Assembly: GCA_011605725.1 (NCBI GenBank) | Contig: JAAOZP010000017.1 | Coordinates: 372,001-436,000 of the forward strand | DNA from: Nitrososphaerota archaeon | Lineage (GTDB): Archaea; Thermoproteota; EX4484-205; JAAOZP01 | DNA: 64,000 nt | Reading direction: 5' to 3' | Shown: one piece after another, positions 19,240 through 29,722 of the stretch | Layout of the letters: every line of letters starts with the position of its first letter | Numbering within the stretch: the first letter of the stretch is position 1 | Program-made: the position numbers and the translations under genes | Notes under the pieces: generated by a model | Seen by the model: the letters and a program-made list of their open reading frames with translations, nothing else | What the model was told of the DNA's origin: nothing | The model's database searches: none

Positions 19240-20189
19240 CTTATTCCGGCTGGCTTAAGTTTATCCTTCTGATCTCCGCCGGAGGAATCTTCCATTTTCT
19301 ATCGTAAGTCATGAAGCCATTAACCTCGCCTTCAACACCGTAAAGCTGAGTATGGCAGAACCGCAGACACGTGGTTCACGCATTATCGTCAGCGTCACGT
19401 CGCGGTACTTGCTGACAAACTCATACTCGTCCTCTAACGGCGGACCGTAAGCGTGAAACTCCCTGTCTATCAGCGGCGTGAAAACCTTAATGCCCCAGCC
19501 GCCGTACTCGCTCATGACCACTGGTTGGCCAGAGTATTTGAAACCCTTGAACATAAGCGGCCTGTGCGAAGAATATGGCTCAAGTTTCTTCGCTTTCCTC
19601 CAGCCCTCGGCGAACACGTAGCCTCCCTGCCACGCCATGTAATCATGAACATCTATAATGTCTGACTCAGTATGGTGGTAGCCACTGTTGTCTATTACAA
19701 GCCTCGTTGGGTCATGCTTCTTAGTCTCCCTGTAGACTGTCCTTATGAAGCCTAGGGCTTCAGGAGTTTCACCCGGATCCCTCTCGTTGAACGAAACTCA
19801 TACGGTTACGCATGGATGGTTAAAGTCCCTGTCTACGATTGTCCTCCACTCAGTTAAGAAGGGCTCAAGGTTTCGGCTTACAAGACTCACACCCCAGTCG
19901 CCCATTTCCTCCCAGACTAGAATCCTGATCTTGTCAGCCCAATACAAATATCTAGGATTCGGAGGCGCGCGTTATACCATACTACGTTGTGGAAACCCTC
20001 GTCATTTATTCTGCTCAGCCTACTCTGATACGGGAACGGAACCATAATGATTCTGTTAAAAACATCTTTAGACAAGCACCATTTTTCATCCTCCCCTGCA
20101 CTCTTATCGTCGAAAGCAAACCCCCATTCACCGTTCAGGTTGATCCATCTGCTTCTAACGAAATCCGGCCTCGGAATACCCTCCGACAT
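19240..20189 (-). pseudogene. Glycoside hydrolase family 2 (beta-glucuronidase-like) pseudogene
   Basis: N-terminal SRWINLNGEWGFAFDD...; C-part PPNPRYLYWADKIRILVWEEMGDWG...HPCVTV*VSFNERDPGETPEALGFIRTVYRETKKHDPTRLVIDNSGY...; internal deletion, TGA at 19798-19800, 3' frameshift near 19355. Confidence 0.9.
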
Positions 20190-20266
20190 TTAAAAACTAC
20201 CGCCTCCAACCTGATTATAAAAGGCTTTTTCACCATCCTGCTTTAAGAAGGGAATTCTTTATTAGC

Positions 20267-21160
20267 TTGAGAAACCTGCTCTACCGGTGCAGCAGGATGT
20301 CTAAGAGAATCATTCTGGATACTGATATAGGTGATGATATTGATGATGCTTTCGCCCTGTTGTTCGCGTTGAAGTGCAGCGAGCTTGAGCTGGAGGCGGT
20401 TACAGTAGTCTGGGGAGACGTTGAGACAAGGGCTAAACTGGCCTCCAAGCTTATATCAACACTCGGCTTGAAAACACCCGTAGCCAAGGGTTCTCCCCAG
20501 AGCCTTCTCGGGTTTAAGCCAGGATGGAAGCCTTGTCAGGCGGAGGTTTTGAAGCGGGATGAAGCTTTTCCAAACATTCTGGAGACTCCGGCTTGGAACA
20601 TTGTTTCTGAAAAAGCCTGTGAAATCGACGGGCTTCACCTAGTCAGCATCGGCCCGATGACGAACGTGGCTTTAACATTGTTTTTCAAGCATGGTCTTGA
20701 GAAAAGGGTTAGCCTAACCTCGATGGCAGGGGTTTTTAAGAGCCCCGGCGCAGAATACAATGTTAAATGCGACCCTGAAGCCTTAAGCATTGTTCTCAAG
20801 TCAGGGTTGAACCCGCTTCTAGTCGGGCTGGACGTCACGATGAGATGCGTAATGCCTGTGGACATGGTTGAGAAACTGAAGGTCAGTGGAAAGCCTGAGC
20901 ACAGGCTTGTTTCAGCAATGCTTGAAGCCTGGACGGGGAGCACCGGCTTCAGGCAGCCGGTTTTACACGATCCTCTGGCTTTAGCCACGCTGGTGGACGA
21001 TAAGATTGTTAAGGTTGAGAAAACCAGGGTTGAGGTTGAGCTTAAAGGAGAATATACGCGCGGCTTCACTGTTCTAACCAACGGCTCTCCAAACGCATCC
21101 GTATGCTTGAGCGTTGACGTCGACAGGTTTCTGAAGCTTTTCGAGGAAGTAGTCTTCTAA
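20267..21160 (+). CDS. Inosine/uridine-preferring nucleoside hydrolase family protein
   Basis: ILDTDIGDDIDDAFALLFALK, SIGPMTNVAL. Confidence 0.92.
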   Translation: MRNLLYRCSRMSKRIILDTDIGDDIDDAFALLFALKCSELELEAVTVVWGDVETRAKLASKLISTLGLKTPVAKGSPQSLLGFKPGWKPCQAEVLKRDEAFPNILETPAWNIVSEKACEIDGLHLVSIGPMTNVALTLFFKHGLEKRVSLTSMAGVFKSPGAEYNVKCDPEALSIVLKSGLNPLLVGLDVTMRCVMPVDMVEKLKVSGKPEHRLVSAMLEAWTGSTGFRQPVLHDPLALATLVDDKIVKVEKTRVEVELKGEYTRGFTVLTNGSPNASVCLSVDVDRFLKLFEEVVF

Positions 21161-21192
21161 AAGTTTAAAAAGCAAACGGTCCCGCTTATCCC

Positions 21193-22245
21193 ATGGATGA
21201 GTTAAGGTTTTTAAACGGACCGCTTTCAAACCTGCCTAGAATAGTTCACGCTAAAACCAAGAGGGTTTCCTCATTCGACAAGACGGGCGGGAACAAGGAT
21301 TACTGGACCATCGGTGCCCGTGAAAAAGTGAATATTGCTGAAATCAAGGGTGCTGGAGTAATTAGACACATATGGTTTACAGTTAGCTCTCTCAACAAGC
21401 TCTGTCTGAGGGACGTAGTGTTAAGAATGTACTGGGACAGTGAGCAGGATGCTAGTGTTGAAACACCTCTCGGAGACTTCTTCGGAGTCGGCCATGGTGT
21501 TGCAAACCATTTCGTTTCACTACCCTTAAGCATGGTTAGAGGACCGGGGAGAGGGGTTAACGCTGGAATGAACTGCTATTTTCCAATGCCTTTCTCAAAT
21601 GGAGCTAGAATAGAGGTTGAGAACGAGAAGGATGACGAGATTATTCTCTACTTCCACGTGGACTACGAGCAGTTTGACGAAATACCTGAAGACTACGGGA
21701 GGTTCCACTGCTGGTGGAACAGGGAGAACCCGTGTACCCCGGTTGAGCATAAAGGAGAAGAGTTGAACACTACTGGCGACGACAACTATCTGATACTCTA
21801 CGCTGAAGGGACTGGCCACTACGTCGGATGCGTCTTAAGCGTGGATAATTTCAACGCTTTCAACCAGAAGTATACATGGTTCGGAGAGGGTGACGACATG
21901 ATTTTCGTAGACGGGGAGAAATGGCCTCCCAGTATTCACGGCACCGGGACCGAGGACTACTTCCTGTCAGCATGGGGCTTCCCCTGCGGAGAATACTCCG
22001 GGCCGTATCACGGCGTCTCCCTGGCTGGAGACACTGTAGAGTGGTCTGGAAAATGGAGTGTCTACAGGTTTCACATAGAAGACCCAGTCAGATTCACAAG
22101 GTCGATCAAAGTTACTATTGAGCACGGGCATGCTAACGACCAGGGTAACGATTACTCTAGCGTAGCATACTGGTACCAGTCTGAGCCCCATAGGAGGTTC
22201 CCACCTCTTCCGAAAGCATTAGACAGAAGGCCTAGAAGAGTTTAA
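21193..22245 (+). CDS. DUF2961 (GH172-like) protein
   Basis: GAGVIRHIWFTV...LRMYWDSEQDASVETPLGDFFGVGHG; HGTGTEDYFLSAW. Confidence 0.88.
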   Translation: MDELRFLNGPLSNLPRIVHAKTKRVSSFDKTGGNKDYWTIGAREKVNIAEIKGAGVIRHIWFTVSSLNKLCLRDVVLRMYWDSEQDASVETPLGDFFGVGHGVANHFVSLPLSMVRGPGRGVNAGMNCYFPMPFSNGARIEVENEKDDEIILYFHVDYEQFDEIPEDYGRFHCWWNRENPCTPVEHKGEELNTTGDDNYLILYAEGTGHYVGCVLSVDNFNAFNQKYTWFGEGDDMIFVDGEKWPPSIHGTGTEDYFLSAWGFPCGEYSGPYHGVSLAGDTVEWSGKWSVYRFHIEDPVRFTRSIKVTIEHGHANDQGNDYSSVAYWYQSEPHRRFPPLPKALDRRPRRV

Positions 22246-22369
22246 GCTGTTAAACAGCAGTGTCAAAGCTTTCTCAGAACACTATAGGCTTTCACCTGGG
22301 ACCTGGATTCAAGCCTTAGTTGCGAAACAGGAAGACAGCCGTAGCCCTTGAGAGAAAGCTGAAGGACAA

Positions 22370-22445
22370 CGGGCCCGCTGGGATTTGAACCCAGGTTCTC
22401 CGGCTCCGGAGGCCGACGCCTTTATCCTGGCTTGGCCACGGGCCC
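22370..22445 (-). tRNA. tRNA-Arg(CCG)
   Basis: GGGCCCG...CTCCGGA anticodon loop...CTGGG-TTCAAAT-CCCAG-CGGGCCC-G cloverleaf, no intron. Confidence 0.93.
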
Positions 22446-22467
22446 GCTTAAACTTTATTTGCCCGAG

Positions 22468-22477
22468 CTTTTAAACC
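22468..22477. promoter_or_regulatory. Candidate bidirectional TATA element (CTTTTAAACC) shared by tRNA-Arg and lysS
   Basis: Centre about 28 nt from tRNA 5' end and about 24 nt from lysS ATG 22497. Confidence 0.45.
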
Positions 22478-22496
22478 TAATTCGCTTCAAGTGAAT

Positions 22497-24125
22497 ATGG
22501 ATAGCAAGGGCAAGGGTGGTTTTGTGTTCTGGGCCGATGCGGTGGCTGAATCGGCGATTGAACACGCTAAGAGGAATAGGATGAGCATTGTAACTATTAA
22601 AAGTGGAGGATCACCCTCGGGGGGGAAACACTTGGGAAACATGAACGACCAGATTCGCGCGTTCTTCATCTACGACGCTGTGAAAAGAAGGGGTGTTTCA
22701 GCGAGGCTGATCTACACCAATGACGATATGGATCCGCTTAGGACTATTCCGCCTTCAGCGCCCGACGGCGGTGGCGAGTGGCATGTTTTCACGGAGCAGG
22801 AGCTTTCAACCCTCGAGAAATACTTGGGATGGCCCTATAGCCGTATACCGGATGTTTTTGGATGCCACGGGTCTTGGGGGGAGCATTTCAACTCAGTGAT
22901 TCAAGACGGCTTAAGCAGAATAGGAATAGTGATGGAGAACTATAGTAACAGCGAGTCCTACTCGAGCGGGAGGTTTCTCGACGCTACTAAGCTTACACTC
23001 TCTAAGACTATGCTAGTCAAGAAGGTTTTAAGCAGGTTTCAGAGAAACATTGAGGAAAACTGGGTGCCGTTTCACCCTGTCTGCAGCAACTGTGGGAAGA
23101 TAACGACGACGGCTTTAGGCTTCGACCTTGGCAGCGAGACTGTTGAGTACGAGTGTAAGGGGAGGGTTTTAGCCGGGAAATACGTGATAAAGGGCTGCGG
23201 CCACAAGGGTTTTTCAACGCTGAAAGAGGGTAAGCTTCCCTGGCGCCTAGAATGGGTTGCGCAGTGGATGGTTTTCCAGGTTAACGCGGAGCCGTTTGGA
23301 AAGGATCATTACGAGGGGTCTTGGAAATCAGGCCAAGCGTTAGCTAGGGAAGTCTACGGGATAGAGCCGCCGGCAAGCCTAGTCTACGAGTTTTTCCTGG
23401 TTAACGGTGAGAAAATGTCGAGTAGGAAGGGGAACGCGTACACGCTGCACGACCTGCTGAAGGTTCTTGAGCCTGAGGTGATAAAATACCTTTACACTAA
23501 GAGGCCTATGATGCAGAGAAACATTGATTTGAAGAACCTGCACCTGCTGGTTGAGGAGTTCGACAGGTTTGAGGAGAGCTTTTTCAAAGGAGGCTCGGAG
23601 GAGGCTGCGAGAATATATCCGTCGATAGTTGGGAAAACCCCTGCTGAGAAGCCGTTGAGAGTAAGCTACCTGCTTGCAAGCTACGTCGTCCAGTTCTACC
23701 CGGTTGAGGAGGCTTACAGAAGCCTAGTTAGAGCCGGCATCGTGAAAGAAGACGCCAGCGTGGAAGACAGGGAAAGAGTGCTTCGCAGACTCAGGCTTGC
23801 TGGAAACTGGCTTTCAACATTCGCAGACGCCAGCAAGTATGTTCTTAAAAGGGAGCCTGCGGAAGTGGATTTAAGCGGCTTCGAACAAGCCTTCAAGGAG
23901 CTTCTAGAGAAACTGTCTTCGCTGAAAGAGTTTAACGGTGAGGAGATTCAGAACATTATTTACTCCACCGCCCGTGAGCACGGCATTCCTTCGTCAAGCT
24001 TCTTCGAGAAGCTTTACATGGTTTTCATAGGAAGGGGAAACGGCCCCAGGCTTGGCTACCTGCTTGCAGCACTGGGCAGGGAGCACGTTTTAACTCGTCT
24101 CAACACGCTTCTTAAAAAATCTTAA
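22497..24125 (+). CDS. lysS: Class I lysyl-tRNA synthetase
   Basis: SGGSPSGGKHLGNMND (HIGH-like) and KMSSRKGN; in-frame GTG at 22491 and ATG at 22497. Confidence 0.96.
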   Translation: MDSKGKGGFVFWADAVAESAIEHAKRNRMSIVTIKSGGSPSGGKHLGNMNDQIRAFFIYDAVKRRGVSARLIYTNDDMDPLRTIPPSAPDGGGEWHVFTEQELSTLEKYLGWPYSRIPDVFGCHGSWGEHFNSVIQDGLSRIGIVMENYSNSESYSSGRFLDATKLTLSKTMLVKKVLSRFQRNIEENWVPFHPVCSNCGKITTTALGFDLGSETVEYECKGRVLAGKYVIKGCGHKGFSTLKEGKLPWRLEWVAQWMVFQVNAEPFGKDHYEGSWKSGQALAREVYGIEPPASLVYEFFLVNGEKMSSRKGNAYTLHDLLKVLEPEVIKYLYTKRPMMQRNIDLKNLHLLVEEFDRFEESFFKGGSEEAARIYPSIVGKTPAEKPLRVSYLLASYVVQFYPVEEAYRSLVRAGIVKEDASVEDRERVLRRLRLAGNWLSTFADASKYVLKREPAEVDLSGFEQAFKELLEKLSSLKEFNGEEIQNIIYSTAREHGIPSSSFFEKLYMVFIGRGNGPRLGYLLAALGREHVLTRLNTLLKKS

Positions 24126-24282
24126 TGCAGCGTATTCCTTTCTCCACGGCTTCAGGCGACAGTTAATCGTCGAACATGTTTTACAGCCGGAAATAAATCG
24201 GCTTTAGACGGATGTTTTCTAAACATCTAATGGTAAAGTTAAATACGGCTTTCCAGAAGCAGCGCAAACATTGAGGCTAAGC

Positions 24283-25332
24283 ATGAGGGTTGGAATAGTC
24301 GGCTACGGAGTGTACGTGCCCAGGCTGAGAATCAGGGTTGAGGAGATAGCGAAAGTCTGGGGGCATGATGCCCGCTCCTACAGGGAGGGTCTTGGAATAG
24401 AGGAGAAGTCTGTTCCGTCGCTGGATGAGGATACTGCCACAATAGCTGTTGAAGCTGCGAGAAACGCTATGAGGCGTGCGCCCGAGGTTAAGCCGAGCGA
24501 AGTCGGCGCGCTGTTCGTAGGATCAGAATCACACCCGTACGTTGTTAAGCCGACAGCAGCAACAGTCGCTGAAGCCCTAGGCTTAACGCCAAGCCTAACA
24601 GCAGCAGACACAGAGTTCGCCTGCAAAGCTGCGACAACAGCGGTTCAAGCATGCCTAGGAATGGTTAAGGCAGGATACATAAAGTACGGCATCTCGATAG
24701 GGGCTGACACAGCTCAAGGAGCGCCTAGGGACGCGCTTGAGTATACTGCTGCCGCAGGCGGAGCCGCATACGTCGTGGGCGCTGGAGAAGGAGTGGTTGC
24801 AGAGGTTGAAGCAACATATTCTTACACTCAGGATGTTCCGGACTTCTGGAGGAGAGATGGCGCAAGCTACCCTAAGCATGCTGGAAGATTCACAGGCGAA
24901 CCCGCGTATTTTGAGCATGTTATAAGCTGCACGAGAGGCCTGCTTGAGAAAACCGGGACCACTCCGAAGGATTATGACTACGTGGTGTTTCACCAGCCTA
25001 ATTCAAAGTTCCCGTTGAAAGCCGCTAAGGAGCTTGGTTTCGACGAGAAGAAGCTTCAACCCGGGCTCTTGGTCAACCGTCTCGGAAACACTTACTCAGG
25101 CTCTTCCCTAATCGGCTTAGCGGCGGTCCTGGATGTTGCAAGACCCGGGGAAAGGATCCTGTTAACCTCCTATGGTTCAGGAGCCGGGTCTGACTCTTTC
25201 AGCATAAGGGTTACTGAAGCCATAGACTCCAAGAGGAAGCTAGCCCCGCCTGTGATGTATTACTTGGAGAAGCGTGAATACATTGATTACTCGACCTACG
25301 CGAAGTGCAGGAGGCTTTTCAAAGAGAGGTGA
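24283..25332 (+). CDS. Hydroxymethylglutaryl-CoA synthase
   Basis: [17 protein letters not shown]...[14 protein letters not shown]...[19 protein letters not shown]. Confidence 0.95.
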   Translation: MRVGIVGYGVYVPRLRIRVEEIAKVWGHDARSYREGLGIEEKSVPSLDEDTATIAVEAARNAMRRAPEVKPSEVGALFVGSESHPYVVKPTAATVAEALGLTPSLTAADTEFACKAATTAVQACLGMVKAGYIKYGISIGADTAQGAPRDALEYTAAAGGAAYVVGAGEGVVAEVEATYSYTQDVPDFWRRDGASYPKHAGRFTGEPAYFEHVISCTRGLLEKTGTTPKDYDYVVFHQPNSKFPLKAAKELGFDEKKLQPGLLVNRLGNTYSGSSLIGLAAVLDVARPGERILLTSYGSGAGSDSFSIRVTEAIDSKRKLAPPVMYYLEKREYIDYSTYAKCRRLFKER

Positions 25333-25338
25333 CCATGC

Positions 25339-26505
25339 TTGAAGAGAGAGGTTGCTATAGTGGCTGTTGGAGCAACAAAGTTCGGGGAACACTGGAGCAA
25401 GGGTCTTAAGGATCTGGCTTGGGAAGCCGGGGTTCAGGCTGTTGAGGAGGCAGGGATCAGTGGGAAAGACGTTCAGTACATTGTTTTCGGAAACATGTCT
25501 GGAGGAATGTTTGAGGGGCAGGAGCATGTCGGGGCCCTTGTAGCGGAGTTCCTAGGCTTGAACCCGGTGCCGGCGACAAGGGTTGAGGCGGCATGCGCCT
25601 CCGGAGGAGTGGCTTTCTTCCAGGGCTACTTGGCTGTAGCGTCAGGCATGTATGACCTTGTAGCTGTCGGCGGAATCGAGAAGATGACTGATGTTGAGCC
25701 GAGCCAGGCTACGGAGATTCTTTCAGCAGCAATGGACTATGAGTGGGAAGCATACTTCGGAGCAACCTTCCCAGGCGTCTACGCGCTTATAGCAACCAGG
25801 TATATGCATGATTACGGTCTTAAGCCGGAGACTCTTGCTGAAGTAGCTGTTAAAAACCATTATCATGGAAGCATGAACCCGCTTGCACACTTCAGGAACA
25901 GGATAACCGTGGAGGATGTTCTCTCCTCCCCGTTCGTAGCCTACCCATTGAGAAGAAACGATTGTTGCCCTATTTCAGACGGCGCTGCCTGCGTATTGCT
26001 CGCACCACTGGATGAGGCGCGTAAATACACGGATACGCCGATAATCGTTAAGGCTGTGGCGCAAGCGTCTGACACGCTCAGTCTTCTCGAGAGAAGAGAC
26101 ATATGTACACTGGACGCGACGGTGCATGCTGCGGAGAAGGCTTTTGCAATGGCTAAGCTAACTAGGAAGGATGTTGACCTGGTTGAGGTGCATGACTGTT
26201 TCACCATAGCTGAAATACTGGCCTTAGAGGACCTTGGCTTCTGCGCCAAGGGAGAGGCGTTTAAGCTTTATGAGGAGGGGGAAACATACGTGGGCGGCAG
26301 GCTGCCGGTTAATACTGACGGAGGGTTGAAAGCAGGTGGGCACGCGGTCGGCGCGACAGGAGTGAAACAGATAGTTGAGATCGTGAAGCAGCTGAGAGGG
26401 GAGGCAGAGGGTGGAAGACAGGTTGACGGGGCTGAAGTAGGCTTGGCGCATAACGTAGGCGGGTCGGGCGCCACCGCCGTGGTAACCATTCTTTCAAGGA
26501 GGTGA
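25339..26505 (+). CDS. Acetyl-CoA acetyltransferase (archaeal thiolase)
   Basis: RVEAACASGGVAFFQGYLAV; GGHAVGATGVKQIVEIV; HNVGGSGATAVV. Confidence 0.95.
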   Translation: MKREVAIVAVGATKFGEHWSKGLKDLAWEAGVQAVEEAGISGKDVQYIVFGNMSGGMFEGQEHVGALVAEFLGLNPVPATRVEAACASGGVAFFQGYLAVASGMYDLVAVGGIEKMTDVEPSQATEILSAAMDYEWEAYFGATFPGVYALIATRYMHDYGLKPETLAEVAVKNHYHGSMNPLAHFRNRITVEDVLSSPFVAYPLRRNDCCPISDGAACVLLAPLDEARKYTDTPIIVKAVAQASDTLSLLERRDICTLDATVHAAEKAFAMAKLTRKDVDLVEVHDCFTIAEILALEDLGFCAKGEAFKLYEEGETYVGGRLPVNTDGGLKAGGHAVGATGVKQIVEIVKQLRGEAEGGRQVDGAEVGLAHNVGGSGATAVVTILSRR

Positions 26506-26975
26506 GCAGCATGAGTGTTTCCGGAGTACCTAGACACTGGAGGAGCCTTAGGGAAAGATACAGGCTTCTCGGCACGTATTGCGAAAACTGTAAGACAAGC
26601 TTCTTCCCGCCTAGGAAGATCTGTCCTAAATGCCGGAGGAAAGGCAGAACTAGGGAGGTTGAGTTCTCAGGAAGAGGCAGGGTTTTCAGCTACACGGTGA
26701 TCCACGTAGGCTCTAAAACCTTCGAGGAGTATACTCCTTACATAATAGGGTTGATTGAGCTTCAGGAGGGCCCGAGAGTCCTCTCGCAAATAGTGGACTG
26801 TAAGCCTGAGGACGTGCATATAGGGATGATGGTTGAAGCCTGCTTCCGGAAGCTCTTCGAACAGGAGGACGGGGGAATAATAAGCTACGGCTTCAAGTTC
26901 AGACCTGTCGACGACAGTTGGGCCGAGTACTACGATAGGCTTCTTGCAGACAGGGCCATGGTTGAAAAAACCTAG
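26502..26975 (+). CDS. DUF35 OB-fold / Zn-ribbon protein
   Basis: YCENCKTSFFPPRKICPKCRR and GRGRVFSYTVIH; overlaps thiolase stop. Confidence 0.93.
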   Translation: MSSMSVSGVPRHWRSLRERYRLLGTYCENCKTSFFPPRKICPKCRRKGRTREVEFSGRGRVFSYTVIHVGSKTFEEYTPYIIGLIELQEGPRVLSQIVDCKPEDVHIGMMVEACFRKLFEQEDGGIISYGFKFRPVDDSWAEYYDRLLADRAMVEKT

Positions 26976-27063
26976 TCCGGGTGGAAGCATCAGAATAAGA
27001 CTCGATTCCCGCTCCCTGCGAAACAATCTTTAAAAACATCCTTTCAACACTCATTACTAGTAA

Positions 27064-27903
27064 TTGTCATCCCCGTGTAGAATAGGTCCTGCAGGCTTTC
27101 CTTTAAAGGGTCCGCACGGGACTGACGCGATGCCTTACCTGAGGAAGATAGGGCTTGACGCGATGGAGTACCAGGCTGTTAGAAGCCTAAGAATAAGCAG
27201 GAAGCCTGCTGTTGAGCTCGGCTCAGCCGCGTCTGAGAACGGTGTTCTCCTGACTCTTCACGGCCCGTATGCGATAAACCTTTCCTCAGAAAGGAAGCTT
27301 GTTAGGAGACAGAGTGTTCAGAGGCTCGTCAAGTCGGCTGAAATAGCCTCCTGGATGGGGGCTTTCCACGTGACTTTCCACCCAGGCTACTACAGCGGTC
27401 TTCCAAGAGAGCTCGCCATGCAGGCTCAGAAAGAGGCTTTTAAAAACGTTTTGGAGAAGATGAGCATGAAGAAGATTAGCGTTGAGCTCGGCCCCGAGAC
27501 AACAGGTAAACCAGACCAGTTTGGAACACTTGAAGAGCTTATCGAGCTTTCAAACACTTTTGAAAACGTTAGGCTTACCCTTGATTTCGCTCATATTCAC
27601 GCTAGAATGGGAGGCTCGGTTAAGAGCCGCGGCGACTACGAGAAGATTCTCGACACGGTTGAGAAGAATCTTGGAAGCGAGAAGATGAAGAACCTGGTTG
27701 TGCACTTCTCAGAGGTTGAGACAACCTCGAAAGGCTTCGGGGAGAAACGGCACCATCCTCTTGGAAGCGGCTACGGGCCTGATTTCAGAAGGCTTGCGGA
27801 AATAATAGTTGAGAAAGGATACTCGTTCATAATAATATGCGAGTCTCCTCTGCTTGAAATAGACGCGTTGAAAATGAAGAGGATGCTGACTAGGGTTAAG
27901 TAA
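27064..27903 (+). CDS. nfo: Endonuclease IV-like TIM barrel protein
   Basis: LTLHGPYAINLSS, FHPGYYSG, VELGPETTGKPDQFGTLEEL, LTLDFAHIHAR, VVHFSE. Confidence 0.88.
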   Translation: MSSPCRIGPAGFPLKGPHGTDAMPYLRKIGLDAMEYQAVRSLRISRKPAVELGSAASENGVLLTLHGPYAINLSSERKLVRRQSVQRLVKSAEIASWMGAFHVTFHPGYYSGLPRELAMQAQKEAFKNVLEKMSMKKISVELGPETTGKPDQFGTLEELIELSNTFENVRLTLDFAHIHARMGGSVKSRGDYEKILDTVEKNLGSEKMKNLVVHFSEVETTSKGFGEKRHHPLGSGYGPDFRRLAEIIVEKGYSFIIICESPLLEIDALKMKRMLTRVK

Positions 27904-27965
27904 TGGCTAGACGGCTGACTGAGAACCGGGTTTGAAGACTGGAAGCGGAAGACACGCTTTACTGC

Positions 27966-28550
27966 TCACTGTTTAGAGAGGAAGGAGATTATCTCCCTGC
28001 AGAACTCTGGAAGATCATCGGGAACTCTTCCAGTTATTATGTTCCCATCCCTCACGGCAGGAACGTCTTCGAACATTGCACCAGCGTTAATCAGATCATC
28101 CCTAACAGCCTTATACGCTGTAACCCTTTTTCCCCTAACTATGCCTGCTGATATCAGCACCTGGGGCCCATGGCAGATGGCTGCTATCAGCTTCCCAAGC
28201 TGGTTCACTCTCCTAACCAGCTGAATTACCCTGCTGTCGGTTCGCAACGCGTCTGGGGAGAACCCTCCGGGGAAAAGAAGGCAGTCCACCTCCTCGGGTT
28301 TTATCTCTTCAAGCGTTTTTACGACGTAACGCTTACCTGGAGCCATGACTTCAAGCGGCACTGGCGTCCCGTATCTGCCGGACACCGGCTTCTCAGCAGA
28401 AGGCCTTGGGTGCAACCCCTTCTTAACCGGCACAATGGTGACGCTGGCTCCCTCCTCGCTCAGCCGCAGCAAAGGATATAGCAGCTCAACATCCTCGAAT
28501 TCGTTAGCCACAATTATAACTACATTCTTTCCACTCAGGCTCATGCTCAC
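27966..28550 (-). CDS. DJ-1/PfpI family protein
   Basis: VVIIVANEFEDVELLYPLLRL; AAICHGPQVLISAG. Confidence 0.93.
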   Translation of the reverse strand: MSMSLSGKNVVIIVANEFEDVELLYPLLRLSEEGASVTIVPVKKGLHPRPSAEKPVSGRYGTPVPLEVMAPGKRYVVKTLEEIKPEEVDCLLFPGGFSPDALRTDSRVIQLVRRVNQLGKLIAAICHGPQVLISAGIVRGKRVTAYKAVRDDLINAGAMFEDVPAVRDGNIITGRVPDDLPEFCREIISFLSKQ

Positions 28551-28708
28551 GGGAAAAGCATTTGACGTTTAAAAACTTTTCGAGCTTGAAGCGCGTGTCA
28601 ATATGCTTATCTTAATACATTTACTGATTTTAAACATGATAATGTTGCTATCGCCGTAAAAACCCGGTTGAACTCTTTAAGAGACAATGTGCCCACGCGG
28701 ATAAAAGG

Positions 28709-29722
28709 TTAAAGCATCAGGTTTCTGCTTTCCCTAGGATCTACAACAATACCCTCAATCGGCTTCTTATCCAAATAGTTGAAAATAGCTTCCACTATCG
28801 TCTCATCCATGGCGGTTAAAGATTCCCGAGTATACGCAGCTATATGAGGCGTAATCACGACGTTACCATGTTTTAGAAGCGGGTGGTCAAGCTCTATCGG
28901 CTCCTTCTCGACAACGTCTAACGCTACAGCGCTTACAACACCCTTATCAAGGGCTTCAGCAAGAGCATCCTGGTCTACGAGCTCCCCCCTCGCAGTGTTA
29001 ACCAGTATAATTCCCCTTCTCGCGTTCATCAGGTTTCCCCGGTTAATAATACGGTATGTCTCAGGGCTGAGACTTGCGTGAAGCGTAACTATGTCGCTTT
29101 CAGCCATTAGCTCAGCAATGCTGCCGACGGGAACAACCCCAAGAGCCCTCATCTTCTCCTCTTGAACATAAGGGTCGTAGGCAATCACTCTTGATCCAAA
29201 TCCCTTTCTAAGGATTTCAGCCACTCTAGAGCCGATATTGCCGAATCCCACTACGCCGACTGTGAGACTACTTAGGTTTCTGCCCACGAATTTAGCGCGC
29301 TCATGCCACCCGCCTTTTCTAACAGAATCATTAGCCTCTACGATGCGTCTAAGCGCGGAAAGCATTAAAGCCAAAGCATGTTCCGCAACAGCCTCCCTCT
29401 CCCTGTAGCCTGGCACAGCCACGATCTTCACCCCATGCTTTTCCGCAGCTTTCAAATCAATATTGTCTAGACCTATGCCGTGCCGAACAATCATAACTAC
29501 GTCCACATTATTTTTAAAGAATTCTTCACCGTAACGCGGTGTAACACTTGCCACGATAAAATGGTATCCAACTAGTTTTTCAGCCAACTCTTTCTCCAGA
29601 ACGTTCTTCGGAACCTCAATCTGGTCAACGGAGCATCTGGATTCAAGCCTGGTTAAAGCGTCAGTAAACCTTCCAAAGGATTTGGAGTTCACGACAGCTA
29701 CGCGGGGCTTCACTCTCTTCAC
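28709..29722 (-). CDS. D-isomer-specific 2-hydroxyacid dehydrogenase
   Basis: VGVVGFGNIGSRVAEIL; NTARGELVDQDAL. Confidence 0.95.
   Translation of the reverse strand: MKRVKPRVAVVNSKSFGRFTDALTRLESRCSVDQIEVPKNVLEKELAEKLVGYHFIVASVTPRYGEEFFKNNVDVVMIVRHGIGLDNIDLKAAEKHGVKIVAVPGYREREAVAEHALALMLSALRRIVEANDSVRKGGWHERAKFVGRNLSSLTVGVVGFGNIGSRVAEILRKGFGSRVIAYDPYVQEEKMRALGVVPVGSIAELMAESDIVTLHASLSPETYRIINRGNLMNARRGIILVNTARGELVDQDALAEALDKGVVSAVALDVVEKEPIELDHPLLKHGNVVITPHIAAYTRESLTAMDETIVEAIFNYLDKKPIEGIVVDPRESRNLML

Noticed and set aside
19798-19800. In-frame TGA in GH2 as a possible selenocysteine or recoded codon
   Set aside because: Family has Trp (TGG) here, no SECIS-like context evident, and the gene has other lesions; simple nonsense mutation is more likely
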